In this document: positions 22,851 to 32,665 of the stretch, in pieces
Layout of the letters: each line of letters starts with the position of its first letter
Position numbering within the stretch: the first letter of the stretch is position 1
NCBI GenBank assembly: GCA_037447655.1
Contig: JBBHKE010002987.1
Location: 1 to 33,958 of the forward strand
Reading direction: 5' to 3'
DNA from: Zygnema cylindricum
Lineage: Eukaryota > Streptophyta > Zygnematophyceae > Zygnematales > Zygnemataceae
Length of the DNA: 33,958 bases
Translations under genes and position numbers: made by a program
Notes under the pieces: model-generated
What the model was told of the DNA's origin: nothing
The model's input: the letters and a program-made list of their open reading frames with translations, nothing else
Database searches by the model: none

Positions 22851-23638
22851 CACTAATGCTGGCCTTAATTTCCAAAGTAGATGTTTTCCAACCAGCTCAT
22901 GTTTTGTAGTTAATAAATATTCGCTAACCCAACATAAAAGCCACCAGACCTGTTCGTAGGCTGTCTGCCACACTATTCGCGGTACACTACAGTTCAGAAC
23001 ACACGGTAGTCATTGGTACTAAAAAAACAAAAAAAAAAATCCAAAAAAACCAGTCTGCGATCTTCCATTACAAGTAACATTGGAAAACATTAAAGACAGG
23101 AAAAAAAGTGGATAAGGTCTGAGAGGCAACTTGCTGAGAAACAAACAGATGAACAAGGTATCCACAGACAAAGGGGAAGGAAACAACCTGAAAGATTTTT
23201 TGAGACCAAAGACCAAAGAAAATAACTCCAAATATCTCAGAAATAATGAGATACAGGAGCAATACCTTCAGAAAGGTTCAACAAAAACACACAAAAAGGC
23301 AGCCAGACAGAAACAAAAAATGTCCACAGAATGCCTAAATAAGAGTATGGACGCCAACTAACAAACAGAAACTCTAAAGAAAATCGTAAACGTCCGCAAC
23401 CCTAAAAACCCTAAAACAGTTAAAATTTTATTCTCACCTGTCTCCCTAGGAGAACGTTCGCCGCCACCTTCCACCATTCCCGAGTTGGTTTCCATTCTTC
23501 AATTTGGCCGTACAGCTCAGTGTTCCGTACGGCCGGTACAAATGGTACTACGGACATATTGTTCCATGTGCCGGACGACAATGCCCGGAGACGCCTCAGC
23601 TTCCCGGATTTTGTCGGCTTGCGAGAAGGCCGGGTCCA
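22851..23638. repeat. Direct segmental duplication, copy 1 (about 788 bp)
   Basis: From CACTAATGCTGGCC to GAAGGCCGGGTCCA this segment matches 30041-30814 almost base for base in the same orientation. A few substitutions and small indels separate them (for example an extra ACAAGTAAC at 23068-23080 and one A in the CCCTAAAAACCCTAAAA run). Flanks outside these limits are unrelated. No terminal inverted repeat or target duplication was identified at the edges. It carries a putative exon with a splice donor on the minus strand. Confidence 0.9.
23438..23638 (-). CDS. Putative exon of an unrecognised gene, duplication copy 1
   Basis: On the minus strand a frame runs out of GA/CT-rich DNA through PAVRNTELYGQIEEWKP and WWKVAANVLLGRQ to a good donor, CAG|GTGAGA, at 23438/23437. 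A similar pattern occurs on the plus strand at 33531-33664 (PAV...DKILAWKP, VWRALAAILMAGQ, then CAG|GTCTCT) at the same splice phase, which argues for a shared coding exon. The upstream border and start codon are unclear. A competing frame (DPAFSQADKIREAEASPG) is also open. The intron after the donor holds the telomere-like TTTTAGGGTTTTTAGGG. The family is not recognised; a weak likeness to the N-terminal region of ABC1-type kinases was considered but is not claimed. Confidence 0.35.
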
Positions 23639-24033
23639 TAGAGAAGGACAAGAGGGAGATGAGAATGAGCATGAGAGAGACAGAGGGCGGGGAAAAATGT
23701 AAGGTGGAGGTAAGAAAAGTGAGGCAGGAGAGGTGTGATTGGAGGAGGAGGGCGGAGGAGAGGGCAGTGAGACACGTGTGCCCCATGTAGGACATGCGGC
23801 GTGCATCGCAGAGGTCCAAACGAGTTGCTGCCACGTGGAGGATGCAGGGAGCTGGGAAAAAAGACATGGCGACAGGAACTGCTCATGTGACAGAACGACG
23901 AAGCAGCACGTCACGTCACGTATTCATCATTTCCTTGGTCAAGCTTATATTCTAAAACTTGCAAAATTTCGTAAAGAAGTTCGCACAATAAACGGAATTT
24001 TAGTGCGGTTTCAAAAAAAATAAAATTATCAAA
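23639..24033. other. GA-rich DNA followed by CACGT-rich sequence
   Basis: The plus strand is GA-rich to about 23770. Then come several ACACGTG/CCACGTGG/CACGTCACGTCACG words (23773-23925), which are G-box or ABRE-like if this is regulatory. On the minus strand it lies upstream of the putative exon at 23438-23638, so it may hold that gene's promoter or first intron. No protein was identified. Confidence 0.3.
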
Positions 24034-24041
24034 GAAATTTC

Positions 24042-24319
24042 CATAGTTCAAAAGTAGGCGTTTTATGGTAGGCCTTTGGTAGGCACAAGTTGTGTTATGG
24101 GTTTTTCATGTGATCTTCTTAGATCGCTAATTTGATCGCTACTTTGATCAGCGACCGTCTGATGACGTTTAATTCTCTATCGAACGATGTGCAACTAAAC
24201 TCTATTACTTTTCTTTTTCATTTTGTGACCAATACAATATGGGTCTTAAGGTCATATTGTATGTTTTGCGTACAATAGGCATATTGTATGGGCCTACTCT
24301 CACCTACTTTAGAACTATG
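24042..24319 (-). mobile_element. Non-autonomous hAT-like element, family 1, copy 2 (278 bp, internally deleted)
   Basis: The termini CATAGTTCAAAAGTAGG and CCTACTTTAGAACTATG are inverted repeats with one mismatch. The 8-bp duplication GAAATTTC flanks the element (24034-24041 and 24320-24327). Read on the minus strand it follows the 547-bp copy at 6113-6659 closely at both ends, sharing GGCCCATACAATATGCC, GACCCATATTGTATTGGTC and GATCTAAGAAGATCACATG. Several internal blocks are missing. Confidence 0.88.
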
Positions 24320-24327
24320 GAAATTTC

Positions 24328-25082
24328 CTTCTACTGTACGGTGTGCACACAGTCTACATGAATCCAATCGGTCAACATAAATACGATAGAACGCAAAGTT
24401 TGCGTACCGTACATTAAATACTAAAGTTTTTCTAATGAGTACATAAAATACGACTTTGACTTCGAAAGGTGAATCTTCATTGGCTCTGCTCTCAGTTGCC
24501 CCGTTCAATTCTGCCGGATTTTCTAAACTGACCTCAGTTCTATTCAAAAAGCAAGGATTTCAAATTTTCAATGATTGAAAATGTACGCGGCCAATGACGT
24601 GGCTATAATATGATACCTTTATTCAAAGTAACAAGTACGCGCCAAAGTCTGTGGACTAATAGAAACAAAAATCGTTTTTTTACAAATAAATTTACAAGTA
24701 TCAAAACCGTGAAGGCATTTGTTTTCCGAAAATGTTTTGTATCACGTCAATTTGTACGTTTGAGAGTAAAAGTTTGAAGAAAAGCGTGTGTAATAACGGT
24801 TTTTTACGGCAATCACGTTTTTACTTCTCCGGCCTCCGGAGAAACTTTTTGTGTCGTCGAATTCAAATTTATTCAAAATAATAATATAAATAAATAATAA
24901 TAAATTAATAATGGTGTACTGATTATCAACTCCGTGAGAAAATATCAAGTCGCCAAGATTACCAAACGCTCATTGATTTTTTTTTTTCATTCATTGATTC
25001 ATTTTTCCATTTATAGATTCATCTTTTACCTTATTGGTTTGTTCTTTTACTCACTGTATTAGCAAATCATACATAGTAGGAG
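24328..25082. other. AT-rich region without a recognised gene
   Basis: No exon chain was found. The right half contains TTCATTGATT and GATTCATTTTTCCATTTATAG words (24960-25030). They resemble the TTCAATG/ATTCATTG motifs of the degenerate repeats at 25540-25960. Confidence 0.35.
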
Positions 25083-25537
25083 TTAAATATTCATAGGTAT
25101 AGGAATATCAGTACAAGCAGGAGTATTAGTAGCTGGTTTTAAGAAGACTTTTAGGTCTCTGGTCCTTTTGATCAATTTTTCTCCCGGACGAGACTTGATC
25201 TGAGATGATTCTATTTTTAATCGTCCCTGCGAGTTTTCGGTCCGAGCTTCAGTTTCATCTATTTGTACCTGATAGCTCATTTCATGAACTGACCTAATGA
25301 AGATCCACAAATTATACATCCCCCAAAAATGACTTCTACGCAATTGTATATGTTTAGTCTTTTCCTTCAGAAAAAAAACACTCTGAAAACCGAAACACAA
25401 TCTCTTCCTTCGACTTGTTTCTTCGTGGACATTTTTCTTCCGCTTGTCGTCTTTTCTACACCTCCTCCAAGTATGGCATCCTCTTCTACACTTCCTTTAG
25501 CCAACAAAGCCAAACCAAGCTTATGGGGCCAAATGCA
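25083..25537 (-). CDS. Two 3' exons of an unrecognised protein gene
   Basis: Exons on the minus strand: 25537-25382 (52 codons, acceptor ATTCAG, donor AGA|GTGTTT) and 25268-25083 (61 codons plus TAA, acceptor ATCAG). Both borders are phase 0 and the joined frame is open. The protein is hydrophilic: CIWPHKLGLALLAKGSVEED, then a Lys-rich TTSGRKMSTKKQVEGRD, then VQIDETEARTENSQGRLKIE and RPGEKLIKRTRDLKVFLKPA. No family is recognised. The upstream gene at 26264-28503 could splice into it in phase through a possible donor inside its last exon (AAA|GTGTAT near 26288), which would make one longer gene. Otherwise this is the end of a separate gene whose 5' exons were not found. Confidence 0.42.
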
Positions 25538-25539
25538 CT

Positions 25540-25960
25540 GAATCAAATGTTTCATGTCCAATATTCAATGGTCAAGAATGAATGAATAGTGATTGTCCGT
25601 CGCTTAATTTTCAGTATTCATAATCGCAATAAATGTTCAATGCCCGCTGTCCATTGTTTAGTGCTCCACGTTCAACATTCATAATCATATACAATAGCCC
25701 AATGTCCAATGCTCATAGTTTGATATCTAAAATCAAATGTTTGGTAGCCATAATCACCAAGGTTAAAAGATTTTATTTTTAAAAGTTTTCAGTGTTCATG
25801 GTCCAGTGCTGAAAACACATAATCACCGTCAGATGTTCAACATCCGTTGCCTGTTCTGGTTTTCCAAAATCCAAACGTTAAATGTCTATACAAATTAACA
25901 TCCTTCATGAATTCATTGTCCAAAATATTCACTGATCAACGGTATATGTTCGCGTTCGGG
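25540..25960. repeat. Decayed TTCAATGTCCA-type tandem repeat
   Basis: Imperfect words such as CATGTCCAATATTCAATGG, TTCAATGCCCGCTGTCCATT, CAATGTCCAATGCTCATAG, TTCATGGTCCAGTGCTG and ATTCATTGTCCAAAATATTC recur about every 30-60 bases. Unit length has drifted, so this looks like an old minisatellite. It separates the two exon groups of the unrecognised minus-strand gene or genes. Confidence 0.5.
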
Positions 25961-26263
25961 CTTATCTCAACTCTGAATTTTTCGCACTCAATTTCCCTGC
26001 ACTGAATGAGACCGCAATCTGCATGAAAAGTGAAACCATGACTGGAATGTGTTCTAAATCTTCTAGTCTTACAATCAGTTTATTATGTCGTCCAAAATTT
26101 TCAACCATCAATTTCGAAATTTTGGACACCTATCTTCATTCTAAAATACACGAATGCCACTTTTGCAACATTGTTAACCATTTGTTATTGAAATCGGCGT
26201 TACTGTACAAGAAGGCTCAGATTATTTCGAAAGAATAAATGTACAATTTACAAAAAAAGTCAT

Positions 26264-28503
26264 CTAGGCACAGTAGTTAGCATACACTTTCATTGACCAA
26301 GGAGACTTAACCTCCTCATACGCGAAATAGATGTCCATTTTTTGCCGTTCCATAAGTGCAACGGCTTGGTTCCACGGTTTTACCTGCAACAAGAGGTGAA
26401 TTTAAAGAGTAAGTCTTCTGCTTAGAACAATAGAGAAAGTTCTGTCATGTGAATTAAAGAAAATGGACCCGTTGACAAAAACGAGAACTTACCCTATACA
26501 AAAACACATGATAGTTTGCTGTGGGAAGTTTGATGGCGTTAAATAGTCGAATACTCGGAGTAAGAAGGTACTGCATTGGTTTTGGGGTCAGGAGAAGCAG
26601 ATATCGAATCGGAACATCGTTGGGATTGCTGATGCTAACCTGTAAACGGAGAAGTATGTCGGTTAGGCCAGATGTCAACCGGGCCAAAGTGTCTTTGAGC
26701 AGAGGGAAGGAGGAAGAAAAAGAAGGATATGGAGGGACCAAGGGAGAGATGGAAAGGAGAGTGGCAAAAAGGGAATGAGAGGAGTAGGAGGGGAGAGAGT
26801 GAATTGAGAGTTGAATAAATACCCGAAAATATTTCAGATGGCTTGGCTGCGGATAAAATCTTGACACATCTTCCAGATCGCCGATAGTGGCATTTTTACA
26901 ACCTGAGGAAAGAAAAAAGTCGAGGGAGAGCACAAGGGAGCCTGAGAACTTCTAATGGAGTAAGAAGCTTCTACACTTAAGCCCGTGCCTGTTTTAATTA
27001 TCTGGATATTAAATTGCACAGAAAAAGCTGAGATGAGCAAGAAAGTCACATTAATTTGAGTGAACTGAAGCACGCATTTTTTACAATTTAGACCAAAATT
27101 TTGCATAAAGCTCCAGCATCCACACTCAACCCCTGTACACAGAATGGCATTATTGAATGTTCTTTAAAAAGTACGGCACCCACTTCAATTCATGACTTCC
27201 AACTGTGCGGCACTACTGCCACCAGACTTGACTTCTCCGAAGAATATTCCAAACCATTGTCATTCTAACCTTCGTCTCATCTGACCTGATTCGCCCACGC
27301 GGGTCTCTGCCAGGTGTCGCGGTCCTAGATCATCCACCCGGCCTGTCTCCTTTTCAAGCAATTGAACTGATTCGTTAGTCGGGATTGCGCCAGGTCTCAT
27401 CCCAGAAACAGTCTGGCCTGCAGGACAAAAGACAACAAGACAAAAGAAAAAGAGCATCAGCCAGGGGCACTGTAATATGAAACCTGTGAAGCGCGCGATA
27501 CTTTTTAAATTTAATTAGAAATTTGGACTGTGCTTTAGACTTAGATTATCAGTTTATCGACTGTGGGGGGTCACATATACCAGCCTATGAAAGTTAAGAC
27601 TTGAACATTGTGAGGACATCAGAGAGAGTGCATTTTTGGGCTTTGAAAGGTGACACTTTTCTTCATAGAAGTGTGCTACCCACTTCTCGCGGTTCAATTG
27701 AATTAAGTTTGGACAAAGGATGTTAGATTTTCCTCTAATTTGAACAATCCAACTATTGTTATCTCACTAATTGAACACTATATTATGACCCTTAACTGCA
27801 TTCCTCAGTTCTTACACGCACATGTCTCGAGAGCCATACGATTGCGGTAGAGTTTACAATGTTCGTTGGTTAGTGAGATCGGACGTCATTTTTAGTATCT
27901 TTGTAAATATAATATGTATATGGACAGTTTAATATCTTCTTCAGTGGTTTGTTGAATGAGAATTATTTGAGATCGTGATGAAAACATATGGATGTTGATC
28001 ATTGGAGGCCCAACATTTTACAGTTTCCAGCAATAATTATTGTAGCAATAATCAAACAAAGGGTATTTGTGCAACTGCAGAAAAGATCCAGGAATTTTCT
28101 AGTTCATAGAAGGAGTAATAGCAAAAAGAAAATACTCTATCAAGGGTTGGGCATCCAAAGAAAATAATGCGACATGACATGAGAAAAATAAAATAAAATA
28201 AAAATAAACAATAGAAATCACACATTGCAACATCCTCCCAAAAAAGCAATCAAATGTGGGTCATTGGAGGCTAAACAAAACAGCTTTCATGTGTTATAAA
28301 TCATTCATGTTCCACACTAATAAGGTGGTGCATTGGAGATGCAATTTTGATTTGTTGAACATTATAATCTTAGAGGCATAGCGACATTCACCTGTGTGAC
28401 ATAACGCCCCGAGAAGGATACACAAAACAGACAGGCGCGGCCATGGATGGTATTGGCCTATGGCTCTCGTCCCACGTGGACCAATTCTGCGACACGTCGT
28501 CAT
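26264..28503 (-). CDS. Unrecognised small secreted or membrane-anchored protein, five exons
   Basis: Model exons on the minus strand: 28503-28392, 27417-27286, 26902-26823, 26639-26493, 26383-26264. Phases are 1, 1, 0, 0, with classical acceptors (TCCTGCAG, TTCCTCAG, TTTACAG, TTGCAG). The product is 196 residues. The start is the first ATG of the frame, two bases after a 14-bp tandem repeat. The N-terminus is basic and then hydrophobic (RLSVLCILLGALCHTG, about residues 23-38), as in a signal peptide or anchor. After an acidic stretch come CKNATIGDLEDVSRFYPQP, FRVSISNPNDVPIRYLLLLT, LTPSIRLFNAIKLP, VKPWNQAVALMERQ and YFAYEEVKSPWSMKVYANYCA. Alternating hydrophobic residues suggest a beta-rich fold. 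Two cysteines (in CKNAT and near the C-terminus) could form a disulfide. An N-glycosylation site (NAT) is present. No family is recognised. The last exon may instead splice to 25537. Confidence 0.6.
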
Positions 28504-28505
28504 TT

Positions 28506-28533
28506 GTACGGCCAATTTTGTACGGCCAATTTT
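28506..28533 (-). promoter_or_regulatory. 14-bp tandem repeat abutting the start codon (CCAAT plus GTACGG motif)
   Basis: GTACGGCCAATTTT occurs twice head to tail at 28506-28519 and 28520-28533. On the minus strand it ends two bases before the proposed ATG at 28503. Each unit contains CCAAT and GTACGG. The site could be a promoter or 5' untranslated element of the secreted-protein gene. Confidence 0.5.
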
Positions 28534-28740
28534 TCCGGACTTTGTAATTCACAATGTCGGGCCAATTCCGACTTCGTATTGTTCTCGTCTGCGTCCTTTC
28601 AATATTTTGAGTCGCGAATTCAAAGCTTTATTCGTCACACATACAAACAATCTTCTTCTACATACGAAGGATTTCGTACCGTGACATCAGTATCAAAAAT
28701 TTCTGAAACGAATAAGACAATTGAGAGTGAGACGTCATAT

Positions 28741-28789
28741 GCACGATTCACACTAGAAACGGATGGTGAATGAGATGAAGAAACGAATG
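28741..28789 (+). repeat. 49-bp perfect inverted repeat, left arm
   Basis: The 49 bases starting GCACGATTCACACTAG and ending AAACGAATG are the exact reverse complement of 31382-31430. The two arms bracket 2.6 kb that includes the second copy of the 0.78-kb duplication. No target duplication is visible outside them. Confidence 0.9.
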
Positions 28790-28862
28790 CTCCCGTACCA
28801 TTCATTTCGCAAAAAAACAAAATACAGAGGCGCCAAACAGCTCGACCGCTCTGCTGTCAACC

Positions 28863-28924
28863 TTTTTGGAGCGTAGCAACAGACAAAATATACTTTTTGG
28901 AGCGTAGCGACACACAAAACGTAC
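28863..28924. repeat. 31-bp tandem duplication
   Basis: Two adjacent 31-base units begin TTTTTGGAGCGTAGC and end AAAATATAC or AAAACGTAC. They differ at four or five positions. Confidence 0.85.
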
Positions 28925-29639
28925 GGTCGAGTGCGTCAAATTTTGACAACTGTGGTAAGTCATTTTCTTTTCCGGAAACCCTTTTCGGAATGCAGATTTC
29001 CGATTTAGAAGAAAAATGAAGTCGTATCCCGAATGAATGATCCGTACTATAACTTTTTTTTTTTAATGATGACCCAGAAACGAATAGCCAATCAAAATCA
29101 ACTAGAATCGAACGTAAAAAATGTAAAGTTAAAACATTTTTGTAATTTTGACGAAACAATCATCTAAAATATAACGTAAAAAAATGTAAGCTTTAAACTT
29201 TTTTGAAATTATAACGAAACGTCCTCCCCACTTCTTACCTCCTGCAGGTCACCTCCAACGTCTCCCATCTCCCATCTGATTCCCATGATTCCCATCTGAT
29301 AGCCTGTTCCCATCGGAACATTTGTAACTTTTTGCCCATTCCGATGATTTTCCGAGAACTCATCGGAAAATGGGTGTTGTTTACACCGAAATTTTGGCAC
29401 GCTACTCCCGATTGAAGGTGTCCTGTGACACGTCACATGCTTTGACGTCATCAAACAAAGGCGCGAAAACAAACCTGCAAATTTTCAAATTTACTAAATA
29501 CGTCCCCCTTTTCCCTTCCGCCCCCCGTTCTCCTGGGCTCCCTCGCTAAAGTACAACTCTTCCCTTCCGGTATGAAATACATTTTTCTTTTATGAATTAT
29601 GTTTGTAAATATGTTATGTGAGGAGTTCCCGTGTGTATT

Positions 29640-30035
29640 TTCAAAATTTCCAGTTTTGAACTCTGGATCCAAGGGTCAAAACTGGAAAAAAATCCAGTTT
29701 ATGTATAAAAAACTGAAAATGTTTCCATTTTTTAACACCGGAGACAGTGTTCAAGATTTGAAAGAAATCTAGTTTTGAATCCTGTAACTGGAGAGAACTC
29801 CAGTTTTAGGGTTCAAAATATCCATCAAATATATAAGATCTCCATTTTTCAACCCTAAATTACAGAAAACAACCATTGAAAAGCTCCAGTTTCCATATCC
29901 AAAGCTGAAGAAGAAGCACCATTGTGAACTCTAGATACAGATGTACCTGAACAGTGCTCCAATTTTAGGGTTCAAAACTGGAAAAAAACTCCAATTTTGA
30001 ACTCAAAATCTGCTGTTTCTGTATCCAAAACTGAA
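29640..30035. repeat. Degenerate CCAGTTTT / TTCAAAACTGGA array
   Basis: TCCAGTTTT, CTCCAGTTTTAGGGTTCAAA, GTTCAAAACTGGAAAAA and related words recur in both orientations about every 30-60 bases. Neighbouring units could therefore pair as hairpins. The array ends exactly where the 0.78-kb duplicated segment begins. Confidence 0.6.
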
Positions 30036-30040
30036 TATAA

Positions 30041-30814
30041 CACTAATGCTGGCCTTAATTTCCAAAGTAGATGTTTTCCAACCAGCTCATGTTTTGTAGT
30101 TAATAAATATTCGCTAACCCAACATAAAAGCCACCAGACCTGTTCGTAGGCTGTCTGCCACACTATTCGCGGTACACTACAATCAGAACACACGGTAGTC
30201 ATTGGTACTTTAAAAAAAAAAAAAAAATCCAAAAAAACCAGTCTGCGATCTTCATTGGAAAACATTAAAGACAGGAAAAAAAGTGGATAAGGTCTGAGAG
30301 GCAACTTGCTGAGAAACAAACAGATGAACAAGGTATCCACAGACAAAGGGAAAGGAAACAGCCTGAAAGATTTTTTGAGACCAAAGACCAAAGAAAATAA
30401 CTCCAAATATCTCAGAAATAATGAGATACAGGAGCAATACCTTCAGAAAGGTTCAACAAAAACACACAAAAAGGCAGCCAGACAGAAACAAAAAATGTCC
30501 ATAGAATGCCTAAATAAGAGTATGGACGCCAACTAACAAACAGAAACTCTAAAGAAAATCGTAAACGTCCGCAACCCTAAAAACCCTAAAAACAGTTAAA
30601 ACTTTATTCTCACCTGCCTCCCTAGGAGAACGTTCGCCGCCACCTTCCACCATTCCCGAGTTGGTTTCCATTCTTCAATTTGGCCGTACAGCTCAGTGTT
30701 CCGTACGGCCGGTACAAATGGTACTACGGACATATTGTTCCATGTGCCGGACGACAATGCCCGGAGACGCCTCAGCTTCCCGGATTTTGTCGGCTTGCGA
30801 GAAGGCCGGGTCCA
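30041..30814. repeat. Direct segmental duplication, copy 2 (about 774 bp)
   Basis: Near-identical to 22851-23638 in the same orientation. It is slightly shorter because of small deletions (for example ATTACAAGTAAC reduced near 30252). It contains the same putative minus-strand exon and donor. A third-position change (AGA to AGG, both Arg) falls just before the donor. Confidence 0.9.
30614..30814 (-). CDS. Putative exon of an unrecognised gene, duplication copy 2
   Basis: Same frame and donor (CAG|GTGAGA) as the exon at 23438-23638: YGQIEEWKP, WWKVAANVLLGRQ. Beyond the duplicated part the minus strand enters CT-rich DNA different from that of copy 1. If the exon is expressed, the two copies would have different upstream sequences. 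Confidence 0.3.
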
Positions 30815-31090
30815 GAGAGAGGGAGGGAGAGATGGAGAGTGTCGATTTAGGGGAGAGGGAGAGGGAGGATGTCCATTTAGGGAGAGGGGGAGGAAGAGGG
30901 AAAAAAGAGGGCAGATTTAGGGGAGAGGGAGTGGGAGAGGGAGGAGAGGGAGAGGGTGAAGGAGAGGAAAAATGCCGATTTCGGGAAGAGGGAGAGGGAG
31001 GATGTCAATTTTGGGAGAGGAATAGGGGAAAATAGAGGGCAAATTTAGGGGAGAGGGAGTGCGAGAGGGAGGGAGAGAGGGAGAAGTAAA
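30815..31090. repeat. GA-rich low-complexity tract
   Basis: GGGAGAGGGAGAGGGAGG-type sequence with recurring GATTTAGGGGAGAGGGA, AATTTAGGGGAGAGGGA and GATGTCCATTTAGGGAG phrases, about 60-70 bases apart. Open frames through it are compositional artefacts. Confidence 0.85.
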
Positions 31091-32445
31091 AGTATGGTTC
31101 AAATATGACTATGCAGGCTGCTTGTTTTTGTCGCCACTTTTCTTTTCGGGTGAGGTTTGTTTGTTTTTTTTTTTTTTTTGACGCGTCCCTTTTCGTTTGG
31201 GGGTCTCCATCGGTCATCTTGGAAAAATTACATGTCGTTGTACGGGTGAAAAACGATGGCTTGGTACGGACGATTTTGAGTCATTCGGCACCTAATCGTA
31301 CGGCAACATGAATCACATCGCGACGTTTTTGTTGACGTGAGATGACGTCAAGGGAAATTCACGTCCAAACAAAAAAAAGGACATTCGTTTCTTCATCTCA
31401 TTCACCATCCGTTTCTAGTGTGAATCGTGCAATAGTGAGAAAGATAAACACAGAGAAGGAAGAGACAATAGTGAACAAGAGCAAAGACAAAACAGAAAGA
31501 ATGAGGAAGTCGCCACGCCTTGCCACGTCAAGTCGGTTACAGAAAGTAAGGATAAAGTACGACGACAGCTGTACCTTTTTCTTTGAAAATGCGATCTGCA
31601 TTTTGACCAGATTGTGGCGCTGTACTTTACGTTTTCAACCAATGGAAAACTTGGAGTAATTCTATTGGTCCACAAAAGTTAAATTTAGCTCACTTACGAC
31701 CAGACTTGCCGGATTCAGGGCTGCAAAGAAACTGTTTTGAGCAGCCCCGATTTTATCTCTAGCGTGACGGTTACACCACACCGGATAAATCGGCAAATCA
31801 CGATTTTTACGATCTAGGATTAATGAAACTACCGAACTCGAGTAACGACGAAAAATCTCTCAACCCCCCCTGGATATAAGGGCTTGGAAAACTGCCTCGT
31901 ACTCCCCATGTGCGCTTCATTCCCAACGGTTAGCTCCGAAGGAATTTAGTCAATTTACAATTCCACCGACTCGTATCTAGCCGCCAGAAGACACAGGAAA
32001 GTACAGATAAATAACACTAATGGCGGTGACAGATTTACCAAAAAAACTTTAGCTTCGTGCGAGAGCTTCGCACGCGTGGAGACTGGAGAGAAGTACAGTA
32101 CTGTACTGTACTCTGTACTTGGCTAGCATAGAGTGACGTCACTCATTCGTAAGGCTTCAATGCTCCCGCTGACTGCCAGTCTTCTGACACGTATTGCAGA
32201 TTCTCTGTAAATTGGCGCAATCAAAATCTAACGGCAACAATCATAATTCCGTACATATGCATTCAGGGATTGGGCTGTCCAGACGACAAAACGGGGATAA
32301 CCAGATCAAACCTCAAAACTATTGGTTCCGTACAGTACGTGCTATACTTCACTCTGGCCAGTTTCTCGTCAGGGCTACTCCACATGCATCGAAGACAATA
32401 GTAAACGCTTCATTACCTAGTGTGCTCGAATACAAGTGCGAAAGC
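31091..32445. other. Region without a supportable gene, with hairpins and the right inverted-repeat arm
   Basis: Contains the right arm of the 49-bp inverted repeat (31382-31430), a hairpin GGGCTGC...GCAGCCC (about 31721-31747) and a hairpin CGTGCGA-GAGCT-TCGCACG (about 32056-32074). It also has a short palindromic AGTACAGTACTGTACTGTAC run (about 32092-32112). A frame open at 32194-32466 has no recognisable motif and is not called. Confidence 0.4.
31382..31430 (-). repeat. 49-bp perfect inverted repeat, right arm
   Basis: Exact reverse complement of 28741-28789. Confidence 0.9.
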
Positions 32446-32447
32446 TA

Positions 32448-32665
32448 CACCGTGAATCGTTATTAGCGTCAAGGAATTTTTCGCCACTTAAAACATCTTT
32501 TATCCGTACACACTTGTCGGATTGTGGATCTGACGGTTGCGATTGAAAGGTATCATTCTCAGCTTTCGATTGGCGGTCTCAAATTGAAAATCCAACAAGT
32601 GTGTACGGAGAAAAGATGTTTTAAGTGGCGAAAAAAACCTTGGACGCTAATAGCGATTCGCGGTG
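32448..32665. mobile_element. Fold-back MITE flanked by TA (Tc1/mariner-like)
   Basis: Two arms, 32448-32523 and 32589-32665, are inverted copies matching at about nine positions in ten. They begin CACCGTGAATCG and end CGATTCGCGGTG. The dinucleotide TA lies directly outside each end (32446-32447, 32666-32667), the target duplication expected of Tc1/mariner-type elements. The unpaired middle is only about 65 bases, so no transposase is encoded. A transcript through it would fold into a long, nearly perfect hairpin. Confidence 0.85.

Larger units (their letters stand above)
28534..30040. other. Intergenic region with short tandem repeats
   Basis: No protein gene was recognised. The region holds one arm of a 49-bp inverted repeat (28741-28789), a 31-bp tandem pair (28863-28924), a 47-bp imperfect pair (about 29111-29157 and 29173-29220) and a degenerate CCAGTTTT array (29640-30035). 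Confidence 0.5.

Noticed and set aside
23438-23638. Assignment of the duplicated exon to ABC1-type atypical kinases
   Set aside because: The W-K-P...W...A...G-x-Q resemblance is short, and no diagnostic kinase motif lies in the window.
28741-31430. CACTA transposon, because CACTAG occurs in both inverted arms
   Set aside because: The inverted repeat extends outside the CACTA, there is no 3-bp target duplication, and no transposase is present.
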